In this document: positions 21,730 through 31,113 of the stretch, piece by piece
Numbering within the stretch: the stretch's first letter is position 1
How the letters are laid out: every line of letters starts with the position of its first letter
Source: Hyaloraphidium curvatum
Taxonomy: Eukaryota > Monoblepharomycota > Hyaloraphidiomycetes > Hyaloraphidiales > Hyaloraphidiaceae
Assembly (NCBI GenBank): GCA_025558095.1
Contig: JAIVFI010000046.1
Coordinates: 120,332 to 184,331 of the forward strand
DNA: 64,000 nucleotides
Reading direction: 5' to 3'
The notes under the pieces: generated by a model
What the model was told of the DNA's origin: nothing
Database searches by the model: none
What the model saw: only the letters and a program-made list of their open reading frames with translations
Position numbers and translations under genes: made by a program

Positions 21730-23679
21730 ATGTTCAAGTCGACTTTCCTCCTCGTCTGTCTGCTCGCCGCGCGCTCTTCCGCCGCGCCCACGCTCCGGCC
21801 GCGGGCCGCGGCCTGTGTCGATGTCGGCGCCACGCCCGAATTCAACAACTCCCTCTCGGGCATGATCGGCCACCGCCTCGAGACGACGGTGTTCGGCGTC
21901 ACCAACGCGCAGTGCAACGCCATCTGCGAGGACTACCCCGCGCTCTGGGGCATCCAGTACTCTGCCGAGATCCAGTATGGGGGACAAAATGAATGTGTCT
22001 GTTTCGGCAACATGACGACGCCTTTGTCGTCGATGCCGACCTCGACGGCATGTGGGCCGTGCTCCAACCCGCCCGGCGCGAACGAGACGTGCGGACAGGC
22101 CAACGCCATGAACGGCTACATCCTCGGCGCGCCGCTCGAGCCGGTTGCCAACCCGCAGCCCCAAACGTGGGTCATTCCCTTGCTTCCCCGCCTTCTTCTC
22201 TCTAACGCTTTCTTGCTCCGCAGCACCTGCATGGGATTCGGCTCCACCGGTCCCACGGGCGTCGACAACACCTGGGGCGGCCGCCTCCAGATCAACACTG
22301 GCAACCCCTCCATCAACGACGCCCGCTCCTGCAATGCCTTCTGCTCCCAGACCTCGGGCAACACGCACTCGTCGATGGTGCAGATCGGCGGGCAGCTCGG
22401 CTGCGTTTGCGCCAAGCTGAACTCGACCGACCTGGCCTCGATGACCGCGTCCTCGGCATGCGCCGCCTGCGAGGTCATTCCGCCCAGGATCCCTGCCCCC
22501 GTGCTCGGTTTGTCTCCCGATTGTATCTTTGGCGGACTGTTCCTGATGCCCCCTTTCGCAGGCACCTGCGGCATGGAGAACGCCATGAACGGCGCAATCT
22601 CGGCGCTCGCGCTCGTCCCCGTGAACGGCAGCGCCCCGATCACCCCTGTTTCGGGCTGCTTCGATGTCGGCGCCACCCCCGAATTCAACAACTCCCTCTC
22701 GGGCATGATCGGCCACCGCCTCGAGACGACCGTCTTTGGCGTCGGCAGCGCGCAGTGCAACGCCATCTGCGAGGACTACCCCGCGCTCTGGGGCATCCAG
22801 TACTCGGCCGAGATCCAGTACGGCGGGCAGAACGAGTGCGTCTGCTTCGGCAACATGACGACGCCCCTGTCGAGCATTCCGGCCTCGACGGCGTGCGGGC
22901 CTTGCTCCAACCCTCCCGGCGCCAACGAGACGTGCGGCCAGGCCAACGCCATGAACGGATACATCATCGGCGCGCCGCTCGAGCCCGTCGCCAACACGCA
23001 GCCCGCAACGTGGGACATTCTTTGCTTCCTCGCCTTCTTTTCTCTTACGCCTGCTTATCCTGCAGCACCTGCATGGGCTTCGGCTCCACCGGCCCCACGG
23101 GCGTGGACAACACCTGGGGCGGCCGCCTCCAGATCAACACGGGCAACCCCTCGATCAACGACGCCCGCTCCTGCAACGCCTTCTGCTCCCAGACCTCGGG
23201 CAACACGCACTCGTCGATGGTGCAGATCGGCGGGCAGCTCGGCTGCGTCTGCGCCAAGCTCAACTCGACGGACCTTTCTTCGATGACCGCGTCCTCGGCC
23301 TGCGCCGCATGCGAGGTCATTCCCCCCAGGATCCCTGCCCCCGTTCTCGGTAAGCCTACCGACCTTGCCTCTGGTCGATCGTCTCTGATCTCCCCCCTCA
23401 ACAGGCACCTGCGGCATGGAGAACGCGCAGAACGGCGCCATCTCGGCCCTCGCCCTCGTCCCCGTGAGCGGCACCTCCCCCAGCCCCATCGTCCCCACCC
23501 CGACGGCCACCTCGACCGGCTCGGTCGGGCAGACCTCGGCCGCCACCACGGCGTCGGCGTCCGCGACGGCGACCACGTCGGCGCCCGCGCAGTCGACAAC
23601 GTCGAGGCCCAACGGCGCGGGGAGGACGGCGGCGGGGATGGGGGCCGCTGTTGCCCTTGTCTTTGCGGCGCTGCTCTGA
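21730..23679 (+). CDS. WSC-like cell-surface protein, two tandem repeat halves, GPI-type tail
   Basis: Secreted or wall-anchored protein. Signal peptide MFKSTFLLVCLLAARSSAAP. Then two near-identical halves of roughly 280 residues. Each holds a Cys-rich WSC-like module (CxDVGATPEFNNSLSGMIGH ... NECVCFGNMTTPLSS ... CGPCSNPPGANETCGQ) and a second related module (STCMGFGSTGPTGVDNTWGG ... GCVCAKLNSTDL ... CAACEVIPPRIPAPVLG, then TCGMENA). Each half has the same two introns: donor gtggg(t/a) near 22168 and 22998, and one before TCGMEN near 22508 and 23350. The C-terminus is a Thr/Ser/Ala stalk and a hydrophobic end (AAGMGAAVALVFAALL), a GPI-signal pattern. WSC modules bind glycans; a wall-sensor or adhesin role is likely. 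N-glycosylation sequons (NNS, NMT, NET, NST) are frequent. Confidence 0.85.
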
Positions 23680-23868
23680 GCGAAAGACGAAGGAGTGATG
23701 GTCAGGAACAAGGCAGTTACCCTCCATTAATACCTGTAACGTGACTATTTCGACTGAACATGACTGTGTGAGACGGACCTCGGAAGCCATTGAGTCAAGA
23801 AGAATGGAATCCATTTTTCGTTCACGTTACAGACAGAGTCTTCCCAGCGCTTGGACCAGCTTTGGCGC

Positions 23869-24670
23869 TCAGGCCTTGCCGACGGCCTGGGCAACGAGCG
23901 CACGGACCTGCAAGGCCAGTCAGTCGCGGTGCCGAGGCGCTGATCGCTTCCCCGCCTCACCTGCGCGACGATCTCCTTGCCGGTGGGGGTGAGCTCGAGG
24001 TCCTTGAGGTGGGCGACCACCTCCTGGATCATTTTCTGGCCCTCGGGCGTGGCGGCCTTGGCCTTGATGTCCGCGACCACGGCCTGGATCTGCTTCTTCC
24101 CCTCCGGGTCGTTCCACTTGTCCTTGAGCGCCAGCAGCCTGTCCGCGATCTCCTTGGCCGCGGCCTTGTCCGCCTCGACGTTGGCCTTGATGATGGCGAT
24201 CACCTCCTGGCCCTCGGGGGTCGCGGCAACCTCCTTGAGCTTGGCGGCGGCGGCCTCGAGCTTGGCCTTGCCCTCGGGGGTCGCGGCCTGCCAAGGGGCG
24301 TGATCAGTGAGACGGACGAGCGGGAGCGCAGCAGGGGGAGCGCACCAGCTCCTTGATCTTGGACTTGAGCGCCTCGGCCTTCTTGGGGTCCTGCTTGAGG
24401 GCGTAGATGGCGTCCGTGATCATGTTGGCGATGTCGGTGGTGTCGGCCTGCGGGGAGTGGGCGGTGAGATCATGCCAGGTGCCTCCCGCGGGAACGAGAA
24501 CGAGGCGCCAGATCGCCTTGGCCTGCTCCGGAAGGCCTGGTGGTGGCAGGGGAGCCCGGCAGGCACGGCGGGGTGCCGCCGCCGCGGCGGAGCGAAGACG
24601 CCGACGGGGCACAATCGCGGGCTGCGGCGCGCGGCAAACGACCGCTCCGATGTCCGCGGCACGCACCATG
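23869..24670 (-). CDS. Small helical protein with TPEG(Q/K) repeats
   Basis: No family recognised. The certain part is two clean introns joining DTTDIANMITDAIYALKQDP ... SKIKEL to AATPEGKAKLEAAAAKLKEV and, after KEIVAQ, to the end VRALVAQAVGKA (stop at 23869). Donors are gtgcgc and gtgagg; branch sites are ctgat and ctgac. The protein has about four amphipathic helical units, each opening with (A)TPEG(Q/K), DPEGKK or TPTGKE, with regularly spaced Lys/Ala/Val. The 5' end is uncertain: an acceptor before ADTTDI near 24450 implies an upstream exon, and the ATG at 24670 is only one candidate. Soluble and helical; possibly a stress or LEA-like protein, but that is a guess. Confidence 0.6.
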
Positions 24671-25138
24671 GCTGCGGAGCGGGAATGAATTCGCGGCGGG
24701 GCAGATGAGGAGTGGCCGAAGGTTCAGGATATGGGGTCCCGTCCTAGGAAGGGACCCTTTACCCGAGCGGCGTCGGCCCCAGGGTCCTTCTGGGGTGGCC
24801 GACGAAACGTGCACCCAGCGTGACCTTCGGTGGTCGCGAACAAATGATAGGACGGCCATTCCCCTGATGGATTAGTGGGGGCCCCGAACCAATCGTCCAT
24901 CCAACGAAGCGCAGATCACCACCGGCAGTCGACGGACGCTCCCGCGATGGGCGGGCCAAGCCGAATCCCGCCTGAAACTCAGCAATCGTGGTGTATTCAT
25001 TTCATTCTGTCTCCGAACTGGTACCCTACATGATCATTGTCGCTGGTTGCCGTTCGCCGAAAGGATGGGGACGATGATCCGCAGTTGACCCGCACCCCAT
25101 CCGCGAACCTCCGCTCCCACTGTCGCCCACCCCGCACA
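24671..25138. other. Intergenic region with a short inverted repeat
   Basis: About 470 bp between divergent genes. It contains the inverted repeat gggtccc (24734-24740) / gggaccc (24751-24757) around gtcctaggaa, and a second GC hairpin (cccca ... tgggg) near 24777-24795. They could be regulatory or structural; no gene is visible. Confidence 0.35.
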
Positions 25139-26656
25139 ATGCCCTCCGAAGCGTCCGACGCGGCGCAGCCCGATGCCACCGCGCCACCCTCGGCCCAGCC
25201 GTCGCGGCTGCTGCTCCTCGTCGGCGGCTACACGTGGGCCACGCACCTGTCCGCGGTTCACCACACCGCGGCGATCGACGGCTCGCTGTTCCTGCCCGCC
25301 GCCGACGCCCTGCACGCGTTTGTAATGGACACGAGCACGGGGAGGGTGGAACGCGTGGAGCTGCGGGCGGGGACAAAGCCGGACCCCGACGACGCGTTCC
25401 GCGGGATGCTCGCGAGCCCGTCCTTCCTCGCTCTCTTTTCCTGCAGCGGCCGAGTTTACGCCGCGTGCGTGGAGGAACTGGACCACCTGACGCCCAAGGA
25501 GCTGTTTGCCGGGCAGGATGGTGCGGGGGAGCCGTTCCCCGGGTGGGACGCGCTCCGGAACAAGGCGCAGACGGGCGGCGGGATCAGCCTCCTGCGGCTG
25601 GACCCCGAGGACGGCGGCACGGCCGCGGAGCTGACGCACCTATGGCGGCTTCCGTCGCACGGCCGCAGCCCGTGCCACGTGCTCGCACACGGCCCGCCGG
25701 AATCGGTCGACGGGCGGACAACCCTCTTCGTGTCCAACTACGTCGACGGCACCCTCGCGTGGTTCCCGCTCTCCACCGATGGCCCGGACCCGGAGCCCGT
25801 GACGGCCAACCTGCACCAGCACTCGGGCCAGACGGGCCCCGATTCCGCGCGGCAGGAAGGCCCGCACGCGCACATGTGCGCGTGGCTTCCCCCCCACGCC
25901 CGCGCGGAATCCACGCTCGCCGACGCCCTGCTGTGCGCCGATCTGGGCTTGGACCAGCTCGTGCGGTACTCCGTGTTCCCGGGTCTCACGTACCCCCAGC
26001 CTCGGGCGCCGATCGCGGTGCCGGGGGGCCCGAGGCACGTCGCGTTCCATCCTTCGCTGGCGGCCATCTACGTCCTGTGCGAGCTTGAATCCAGCGTCGC
26101 GGTGCTGGTTCCCGACACTGCCGCCGGCACCTTCAAGGAAATCCAGCGCGTGTCGACCCTCCCCTCTCCCTCTGGCCTCCCCCGCACCTCGGCCCCGACC
26201 GCCCCAATCGACTCGATCTCCGACCCCACCCGCCGCGGCATGCACAACACCCCCGCCCCCATCCTCGTCGCCCCGCTCGGCCCGGACTCGCAGAGCTACG
26301 CGCTGTACGTCGGCAACCGCGGGCACGACTCGGTCTTCGTCTGCCCGATCGACCCGCAGACGGGGACGCTCCCGGCGCCCTCCCTCGGCGGCGGCGGGTC
26401 GGTGCCCCCGGGGGCGGATGGGTGCGCGTGGATCCCGTCGGGGGGACGGGATCCCCGCGGGATGGGGCTGGCGGCGGGGCGGTTCCTCGTGGTGCTGAAC
26501 CAGACCACCCCGCCTGCGGACGGCGGCACGGGGCACGGGCCGGGGAACATGGTGGTGAGGGACCTGTGGAGGGACATGGGGAGGGGGGAGCCGGTGCAGG
26601 TCGTGGAGGGGCTGGGGGTGCCGACGGCGGTGGATTTCGCGGGGTGGGAGGGTTGA
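25139..26656 (+). CDS. Lactonase-family seven-bladed beta-propeller protein
   Basis: Single-exon protein of about 505 residues, similar to the lactonase / 3-carboxymuconate cyclase family (6-phosphogluconolactonase-like propellers). Key blocks: LLLLVGGYTWATHL near the N-terminus; GGGISLLRLDPEDGG; CHVLAHGPPESVDGRTTLFV; the hallmark ARQEGPHAHMCAWLP followed by ALLCADLGLDQLVRY; GGPRHVAFHPSLAAIYVLCE; and near the end YALYVGNRGHDSVFVCPID. The start is the ATG at 25139 (MPSEASDA). The earlier in-frame codons are non-ATG. No signal peptide, so probably cytosolic. Acts on sugar lactones or cyclic muconates by family analogy; the substrate here is not known. Confidence 0.85.
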   Translation: MPSEASDAAQPDATAPPSAQPSRLLLLVGGYTWATHLSAVHHTAAIDGSLFLPAADALHAFVMDTSTGRVERVELRAGTKPDPDDAFRGMLASPSFLALFSCSGRVYAACVEELDHLTPKELFAGQDGAGEPFPGWDALRNKAQTGGGISLLRLDPEDGGTAAELTHLWRLPSHGRSPCHVLAHGPPESVDGRTTLFVSNYVDGTLAWFPLSTDGPDPEPVTANLHQHSGQTGPDSARQEGPHAHMCAWLPPHARAESTLADALLCADLGLDQLVRYSVFPGLTYPQPRAPIAVPGGPRHVAFHPSLAAIYVLCELESSVAVLVPDTAAGTFKEIQRVSTLPSPSGLPRTSAPTAPIDSISDPTRRGMHNTPAPILVAPLGPDSQSYALYVGNRGHDSVFVCPIDPQTGTLPAPSLGGGGSVPPGADGCAWIPSGGRDPRGMGLAAGRFLVVLNQTTPPADGGTGHGPGNMVVRDLWRDMGRGEPVQVVEGLGVPTAVDFAGWEG

Positions 26657-26779
26657 TCGGGCTGGGGGCGGCAAAAACGGGGGTGTATGCGACGCGCCTG
26701 GCGGGGCATCCAACAGGCAGCCGGCCAGGAATGTAATGAGAACGGTACATACGTGCGCTTCACCGTCACATCTTGTCCA

Positions 26780-28301
26780 TCAGGGGGCCGGACAGAAGCT
26801 CTCGAGCGTCGCGCTGACGCCGAACGCGCGCAGCACGCTCCACAGCGCCACGGCGACCGTCAGCCCCGTGACGAGCATCGTCCTCACCGTCCCGAACGAC
26901 ACCACGAACCCGAACAGGCGGGCGCGGTAGTGCGCAACGTCCAGGAAAGACGCCACCGCGCGGTCGTGCAGCTCCAGCTCCGTTGCCAGCGGTCCCGGGC
27001 CGACGCGGAGGGCCAGCGCGCGGAGCTCCCGCTGCGCGTCGCGGTACACCGCCGCGACGGCGTCGATCAGCTGGTTCCGCGAGGCCAGGTTGACGGCGTT
27101 GACGGTGAAGTACACCGCGGCGTGGGCGAAGAGGGCCAGCTGCCACGCGGTGATGCAGCGGCCGACGGCCTGGAAGGGGCGCATCGGTCAGCTAGGGGTC
27201 GACCGCTCGTCCAGCAGCTGCAACGCTCACCGCGCCCAACGCCGCAAACAGGACGACGCCCGGGAAAAGGACGAGGCCGTAGAGGCGCGAGACGACGACC
27301 CAGTCCTGCTGCCGCCGGAACCGGCACAGGGCGGCGAACCGGTAGTGCAGCCTGACGTACAGCCACGAGTCCATCCGTGGCGGGGGATCACCCGCCGCTG
27401 CGGCGCGGCGGAACCGGCCCAGCAGGTCGCCCATGGCGGTGTCGACGGCGCGGCAGTGCAGCCGCCGCTCGAGGGCCGAGTGTGCCACGGTGTCGATGTG
27501 CAGGAAGCGGCCGAGGCCGACGAGGACTTGCAAGGGGAACCACGACGCCCACAAGATGGTAAGGAGAATGCCGTACCACGTCGACCAGAGGGACGCGCGG
27601 TAGCTGACGACAGGCGTGTAGACCATGAAGACGAGCATGGCCAGCGAGATGCCCGTGTTGGCAGCGTAATCGAGGAAAGAAAGCAGCGCCGACAGGCTCT
27701 CGATCCAACGGCAGCACGACGCGCACGGACAGGAGGCGTCCCCTTGCACGTGGCGCACGAGTGCCGGGGGCGCGGATGATTCCCGGGCGCCGGGCCCGCG
27801 AAAGAGCCGCATCCACCGGCAAAGCGCGGCCGGGGCCGAGAAGTCGGCGACGCCGCTGCGCAAGACGTTGGACCCGAAGGTGACCGCGCCCAACGCGAAG
27901 GTGAAGGCGGCGCCGAAGATGAAGTAGGCGACCCCGGCGGCGCCGAGCGCGATGTCCTCCGCGGCAAAACGGCCCTCGACGAACGTGGCGGAGACGCCGA
28001 GGAGCGCCACGCTCGCGGCACCGCCGACGGCCAGACCGGCGGGAAACACCCACGCCGGCAGCGCCGTGTGCACGCGCAGTGCGGGCCACGCGACCGCCCT
28101 CGCCGCACCGCTCAAAATGCTCAACATGCCGCCGGGCGTCAGCGGGTCCGCCGCACGCGCTGCGTCGTCGGGGCACGCGGCCTGCGCCTCGTCGCCAAAG
28201 GTCGGCACGGGGGGAGACGGGGCGGGGAACAGCGCGAGCCACTCCTCGGGCTGGAAGTCGGCATCCTTCTCGTTCGCGGGCGGGAGTTCGATGGCTTCCA
28301 T
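26780..28301 (-). CDS. Seven-TM membrane protein, paralogue B (intact)
   Basis: Inverted paralogue of the gene at 9.9-11.4 kb, and uninterrupted here. Met 28301 starts MEAIELPPANEKDADFQPEE. Seven hydrophobic segments are visible: around TALPAWVFPAGLAVGGAA; IALGAAGVAYFIFGAAFTF; AANTGISLAMLVFMVYTPVV; WYGILLTILWASWFPLQVLV; RLYGLVLFPGVVLFAALG; AWQLALFAHAAVYFTVNAV; and MLVTGLTVAVALWSVLRAFG. A Cys-rich loop (CPCASCCRW) sits between TM2 and TM3. An intron with donor gtgagc (about 27165-27230) joins LFAALGA to AVGRCITAWQLA. The long cytosol-facing block LERRLHCRAVDTAMGDLLGR is almost unchanged between the two copies, suggesting function. No known receptor or transporter motif recognised. Confidence 0.82.
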
Positions 28302-28970
28302 CGTTGCGTTTGCGGCGTACGAATAGTCCGGAATGTTCGCGAGGATGCCAAGGTTACGCTGGGGGACAGCTCGCACTCTTCTGGCGGCCCATCCCTCAGC
28401 CCATCGTGCCCGATCCTGCGCCGGTTGGTTTCGGGGACTACTCTGGATGGGAGTTTTGCTGCATCTGCCGATGGCGTTGGTTTCCACGGGCCTCGAGGGG
28501 ATTAGGGTGGCGGGCTCGGGGGGGACGTGGGACGGGCGTTTGACGCACCGCGGCTTCCAGCAGACCAGGTGAAGGATGCATTGCAGTACATTCCGGAGGC
28601 ATTTGATCGATCAATCGGATTTTCGGCAATCCTCCACGTCTCCCAGTATTGCTTGATGGAGCACAGCCCGGAGCGCCGACACTCGGGCCGCAAGGGGCAA
28701 ACAGCGGACATGCTGCCCCCATGCTGCGACCGAATCGCCCACTTTTGAGCGGCAGGTGCGGCGCGAACCCGGCGACCCCGTGTAAAACGTTTAGGCGGAA
28801 GGGCATTTGCCATTTGCCACCAGAGTGCGGGCAAGGCGGGTGAACAACCGAGCTTGGCGGCTGACGGGGGCCGGTGGTTCCCGCAGGGACTCTCGCGCGG
28901 CCGCACCGGGTCGGACCGGCGGCGCCATCCTCTCCGGCGGGCGCTGAGAGCGGAGTGATTCGGGTGGGCG
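28302..28970. other. Intergenic region between divergent genes
   Basis: About 670 bp separating the seven-TM gene B from the transcription regulator. I looked for a Zn2Cys6 cluster exon here that could belong to the regulator and did not find one (no CxxCRxxKxxC pattern on the plus strand). Otherwise nothing recognisable. Confidence 0.45.
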
Positions 28971-30836
28971 ATGCTGCTCGTGGAGGGCGCGGGGCCGGCG
29001 GCGCCCCCGCCGCTGTCCCCGCTGTCCCCGTCGACGCCCTCGTCGGACGACGGCGACGACGATGACGCGGCGGTGCGCGAGTGGGCGGTGCTGTCTCAGC
29101 GCGCCGCCGAGTGGAACGCGGACCGCGAGGCGCGGGGCCGCTTCGGATCCCTCGAGCTGGGCACCGGGCCGACCATGGTCGACTTCCTCTTTTCCTCCCT
29201 CCCGCGCGCCGAGTCCGAGTCGATCGTGGCGGCGATCAGGCCGAAGATCAGCGCCGGCCCGTTCTCGGCGCTGCCCGGCCCCGCCGGCATGCTGCAGACC
29301 GCCGTGGAGGCGTTCTTCCGCCGCGGCTACGAGTTCCCCTGCATCCACCAGCCGACCTTCGAGGCGGCGCTCAAGGGCGACGCCGGCAAGCGCACAAGCG
29401 TGTACCGCACGCCGCCGCTGGCCCTGCTCTACGCGCTGGGCGCCGCATCGGGCCGCGCGCTGCCCAATTACTCGCTGCCCCTGCGGATCGCCTTCACCCG
29501 CGCGTGCCTCGAGCGCTCGCGCGACCTGCTGCTGGCAAAGGGCGCCGACGACCTCGAGTCGGCGCAGGCGCTGCAGTACGTGCTGGTGGCGCTGTTCCTG
29601 GCCGGCACCCCCGGCCGCATGTTCCCCCTGCTGAGAAGGTGCGCGGCGACGGCGCAGGCGCTCGTCGACGCGCTGCCCCCGGGGCTGCCGCCCACGCCGG
29701 ACGACTGGGTATTCAAGGAGATGGTGCTCCGCCTGCGGCTCAACATCTGCGGCATGGAGGTGGCCTCGGCCGCGCACGGCGGATCGCCCATCCTGGGGAA
29801 CTATTTCCACCCGCACGAGGCCGAGCTGCCGTGCCCCGAGGCGTACTTCATCCACGAGCACCCGAAGGAGGCCCACGAGATGCTGATCAAGCGCGGGTAC
29901 GTCCCGCTGCGGGCGCGGTACGGCGGCAGAACGTGGCAGGATGCCGCGCAGACGTGCGCAACTTTGATCCGGGCCCCCTTCGAGGGCGGCTCCTCGCTGG
30001 CCGTGTGGGGCGCCTTCAACTATATCCGATACCTGAAGCTCCGCCCACCCGAGGCGACCGCCGCCCCGGCCTCGGCGAGCGCCGCGGTCGCCGCGGGCCT
30101 CTGCGCCGTGTACGAGGCCGGCCTGCGCTCCCTCCCGCCGCACCCCTTCGCCGTCTTTTCCCGCGGCGACGCCTCCCCCCTCCTCCTCTCCTGGCCGGAC
30201 CACTTCCCCCACCCCTCCCTGGCCCGCGGCATGGTGCAGCTCGCGGCCTGCCTGGAGGAGGAGCTCGCCACGGCCCTGTCCGCCGCGGGCTTCCGCAACG
30301 CCGCCGCCGTGCGCGCCCTCCGCTCCGCATCGCTGCTCGCCGCGCTCCGCGACCCGGGGGCCGCCAAAGGCCCCGCGGTATCGCACCTCGTCGCCGGCCC
30401 GGCGTTCCGCGCGGGGATGCTCCTCGTGCGGCACGCGGCGTGCCCCGAGCCCGGGGACCCGGTGGTCAAGGCCGTCGGCAAGCGCGGGCTCGAGCGGGCC
30501 GTGGGCGCCGTGGCGGGGGTGCTGGCCGACGTCGCGGCGTGGTACGGGCTGCAGGCCGGCGGGCTCGCGCGGGAGTTTGCCCGCGCGGCGGCGGCGCAGG
30601 GGGTCGAGGTGCGCAGGCAGGGGGAGGTGGAGGAGGATGCGGAGGGATTGGCGATTCCGGACGAGCATGGGGGCGGGGGGAGGGCGGTGTATTTCCCGGA
30701 CCTGCTGTTTGCGGCGGAGAGGAGCGACAGGATGCCGAGGGGGAGGGGGTGGAACGAGCCGCGGCAGCCCGAGGGGGGGTTGGGGCCGGACGGAACGGTG
30801 CCGGCCGCGGCGGAGGGGAGGAGCAGTTCGTGGTGA
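28971..30836 (+). CDS. Fungal-type transcription regulator (middle homology region), no zinc cluster seen
   Basis: Single-exon protein of 621 residues. After an acidic Pro/Ser/Asp-rich start it has the fungal-specific transcription factor domain (MHR): VDFLFSSLPRAESESIV, then FFRRGYEFPCIHQPTFEAAL, PPLALLYALGAASGRAL, ALQYVLVALFLAGTPGRMF and further helices including WVFKEMVLRLRLNICGMEVA. The C-terminus has a regularly charged helical region and the tail YFPDLLFAAERSDRMP. Proteins of this class usually carry an N-terminal Zn2Cys6 DNA-binding domain; none is visible, so this is either an MHR-only regulator or its first exon is elsewhere. Likely nuclear and regulating neighbouring or distant metabolic genes; the target is unknown. 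Confidence 0.75.
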   Translation: MLLVEGAGPAAPPPLSPLSPSTPSSDDGDDDDAAVREWAVLSQRAAEWNADREARGRFGSLELGTGPTMVDFLFSSLPRAESESIVAAIRPKISAGPFSALPGPAGMLQTAVEAFFRRGYEFPCIHQPTFEAALKGDAGKRTSVYRTPPLALLYALGAASGRALPNYSLPLRIAFTRACLERSRDLLLAKGADDLESAQALQYVLVALFLAGTPGRMFPLLRRCAATAQALVDALPPGLPPTPDDWVFKEMVLRLRLNICGMEVASAAHGGSPILGNYFHPHEAELPCPEAYFIHEHPKEAHEMLIKRGYVPLRARYGGRTWQDAAQTCATLIRAPFEGGSSLAVWGAFNYIRYLKLRPPEATAAPASASAAVAAGLCAVYEAGLRSLPPHPFAVFSRGDASPLLLSWPDHFPHPSLARGMVQLAACLEEELATALSAAGFRNAAAVRALRSASLLAALRDPGAAKGPAVSHLVAGPAFRAGMLLVRHAACPEPGDPVVKAVGKRGLERAVGAVAGVLADVAAWYGLQAGGLAREFARAAAAQGVEVRRQGEVEEDAEGLAIPDEHGGGGRAVYFPDLLFAAERSDRMPRGRGWNEPRQPEGGLGPDGTVPAAAEGRSSSW

Positions 30837-31113
30837 GGTCCGGGAGGAGGCGGCCGGCTGCTGGGTTGGCTTCTCGCCCGGTGAGGCGGTGTACAGTCAG
30901 TGGCATCAGGGCAATGCCACGCGTAAACCGCACTTTGCGCCCCCCAGACTCGATCAGAATGAGCGGAACCTCACTTGCTGACGTGCGCTCGAACCCCAGG
31001 CGGCGTCCAGACTGGGGCTCAGTTGCCTGCCGAGCGGCGGACCAAGCCCTTGGCGGCCACTCATTGGACTAGACCACCTTGCCTTCGAGACCACCAGACC
31101 AGAACACGCCGCG

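Noticed and set aside
28791-30668. 625-codon minus-strand ORF
   Set aside because: Antisense shadow of the fungal transcription regulator; its sequence is Arg/Gly/Ala-biased without domains.
29081-31072. 663-codon plus-strand ORF in another frame
   Set aside because: Alternative-frame shadow of the transcription regulator, with Arg/Gly-rich composition.
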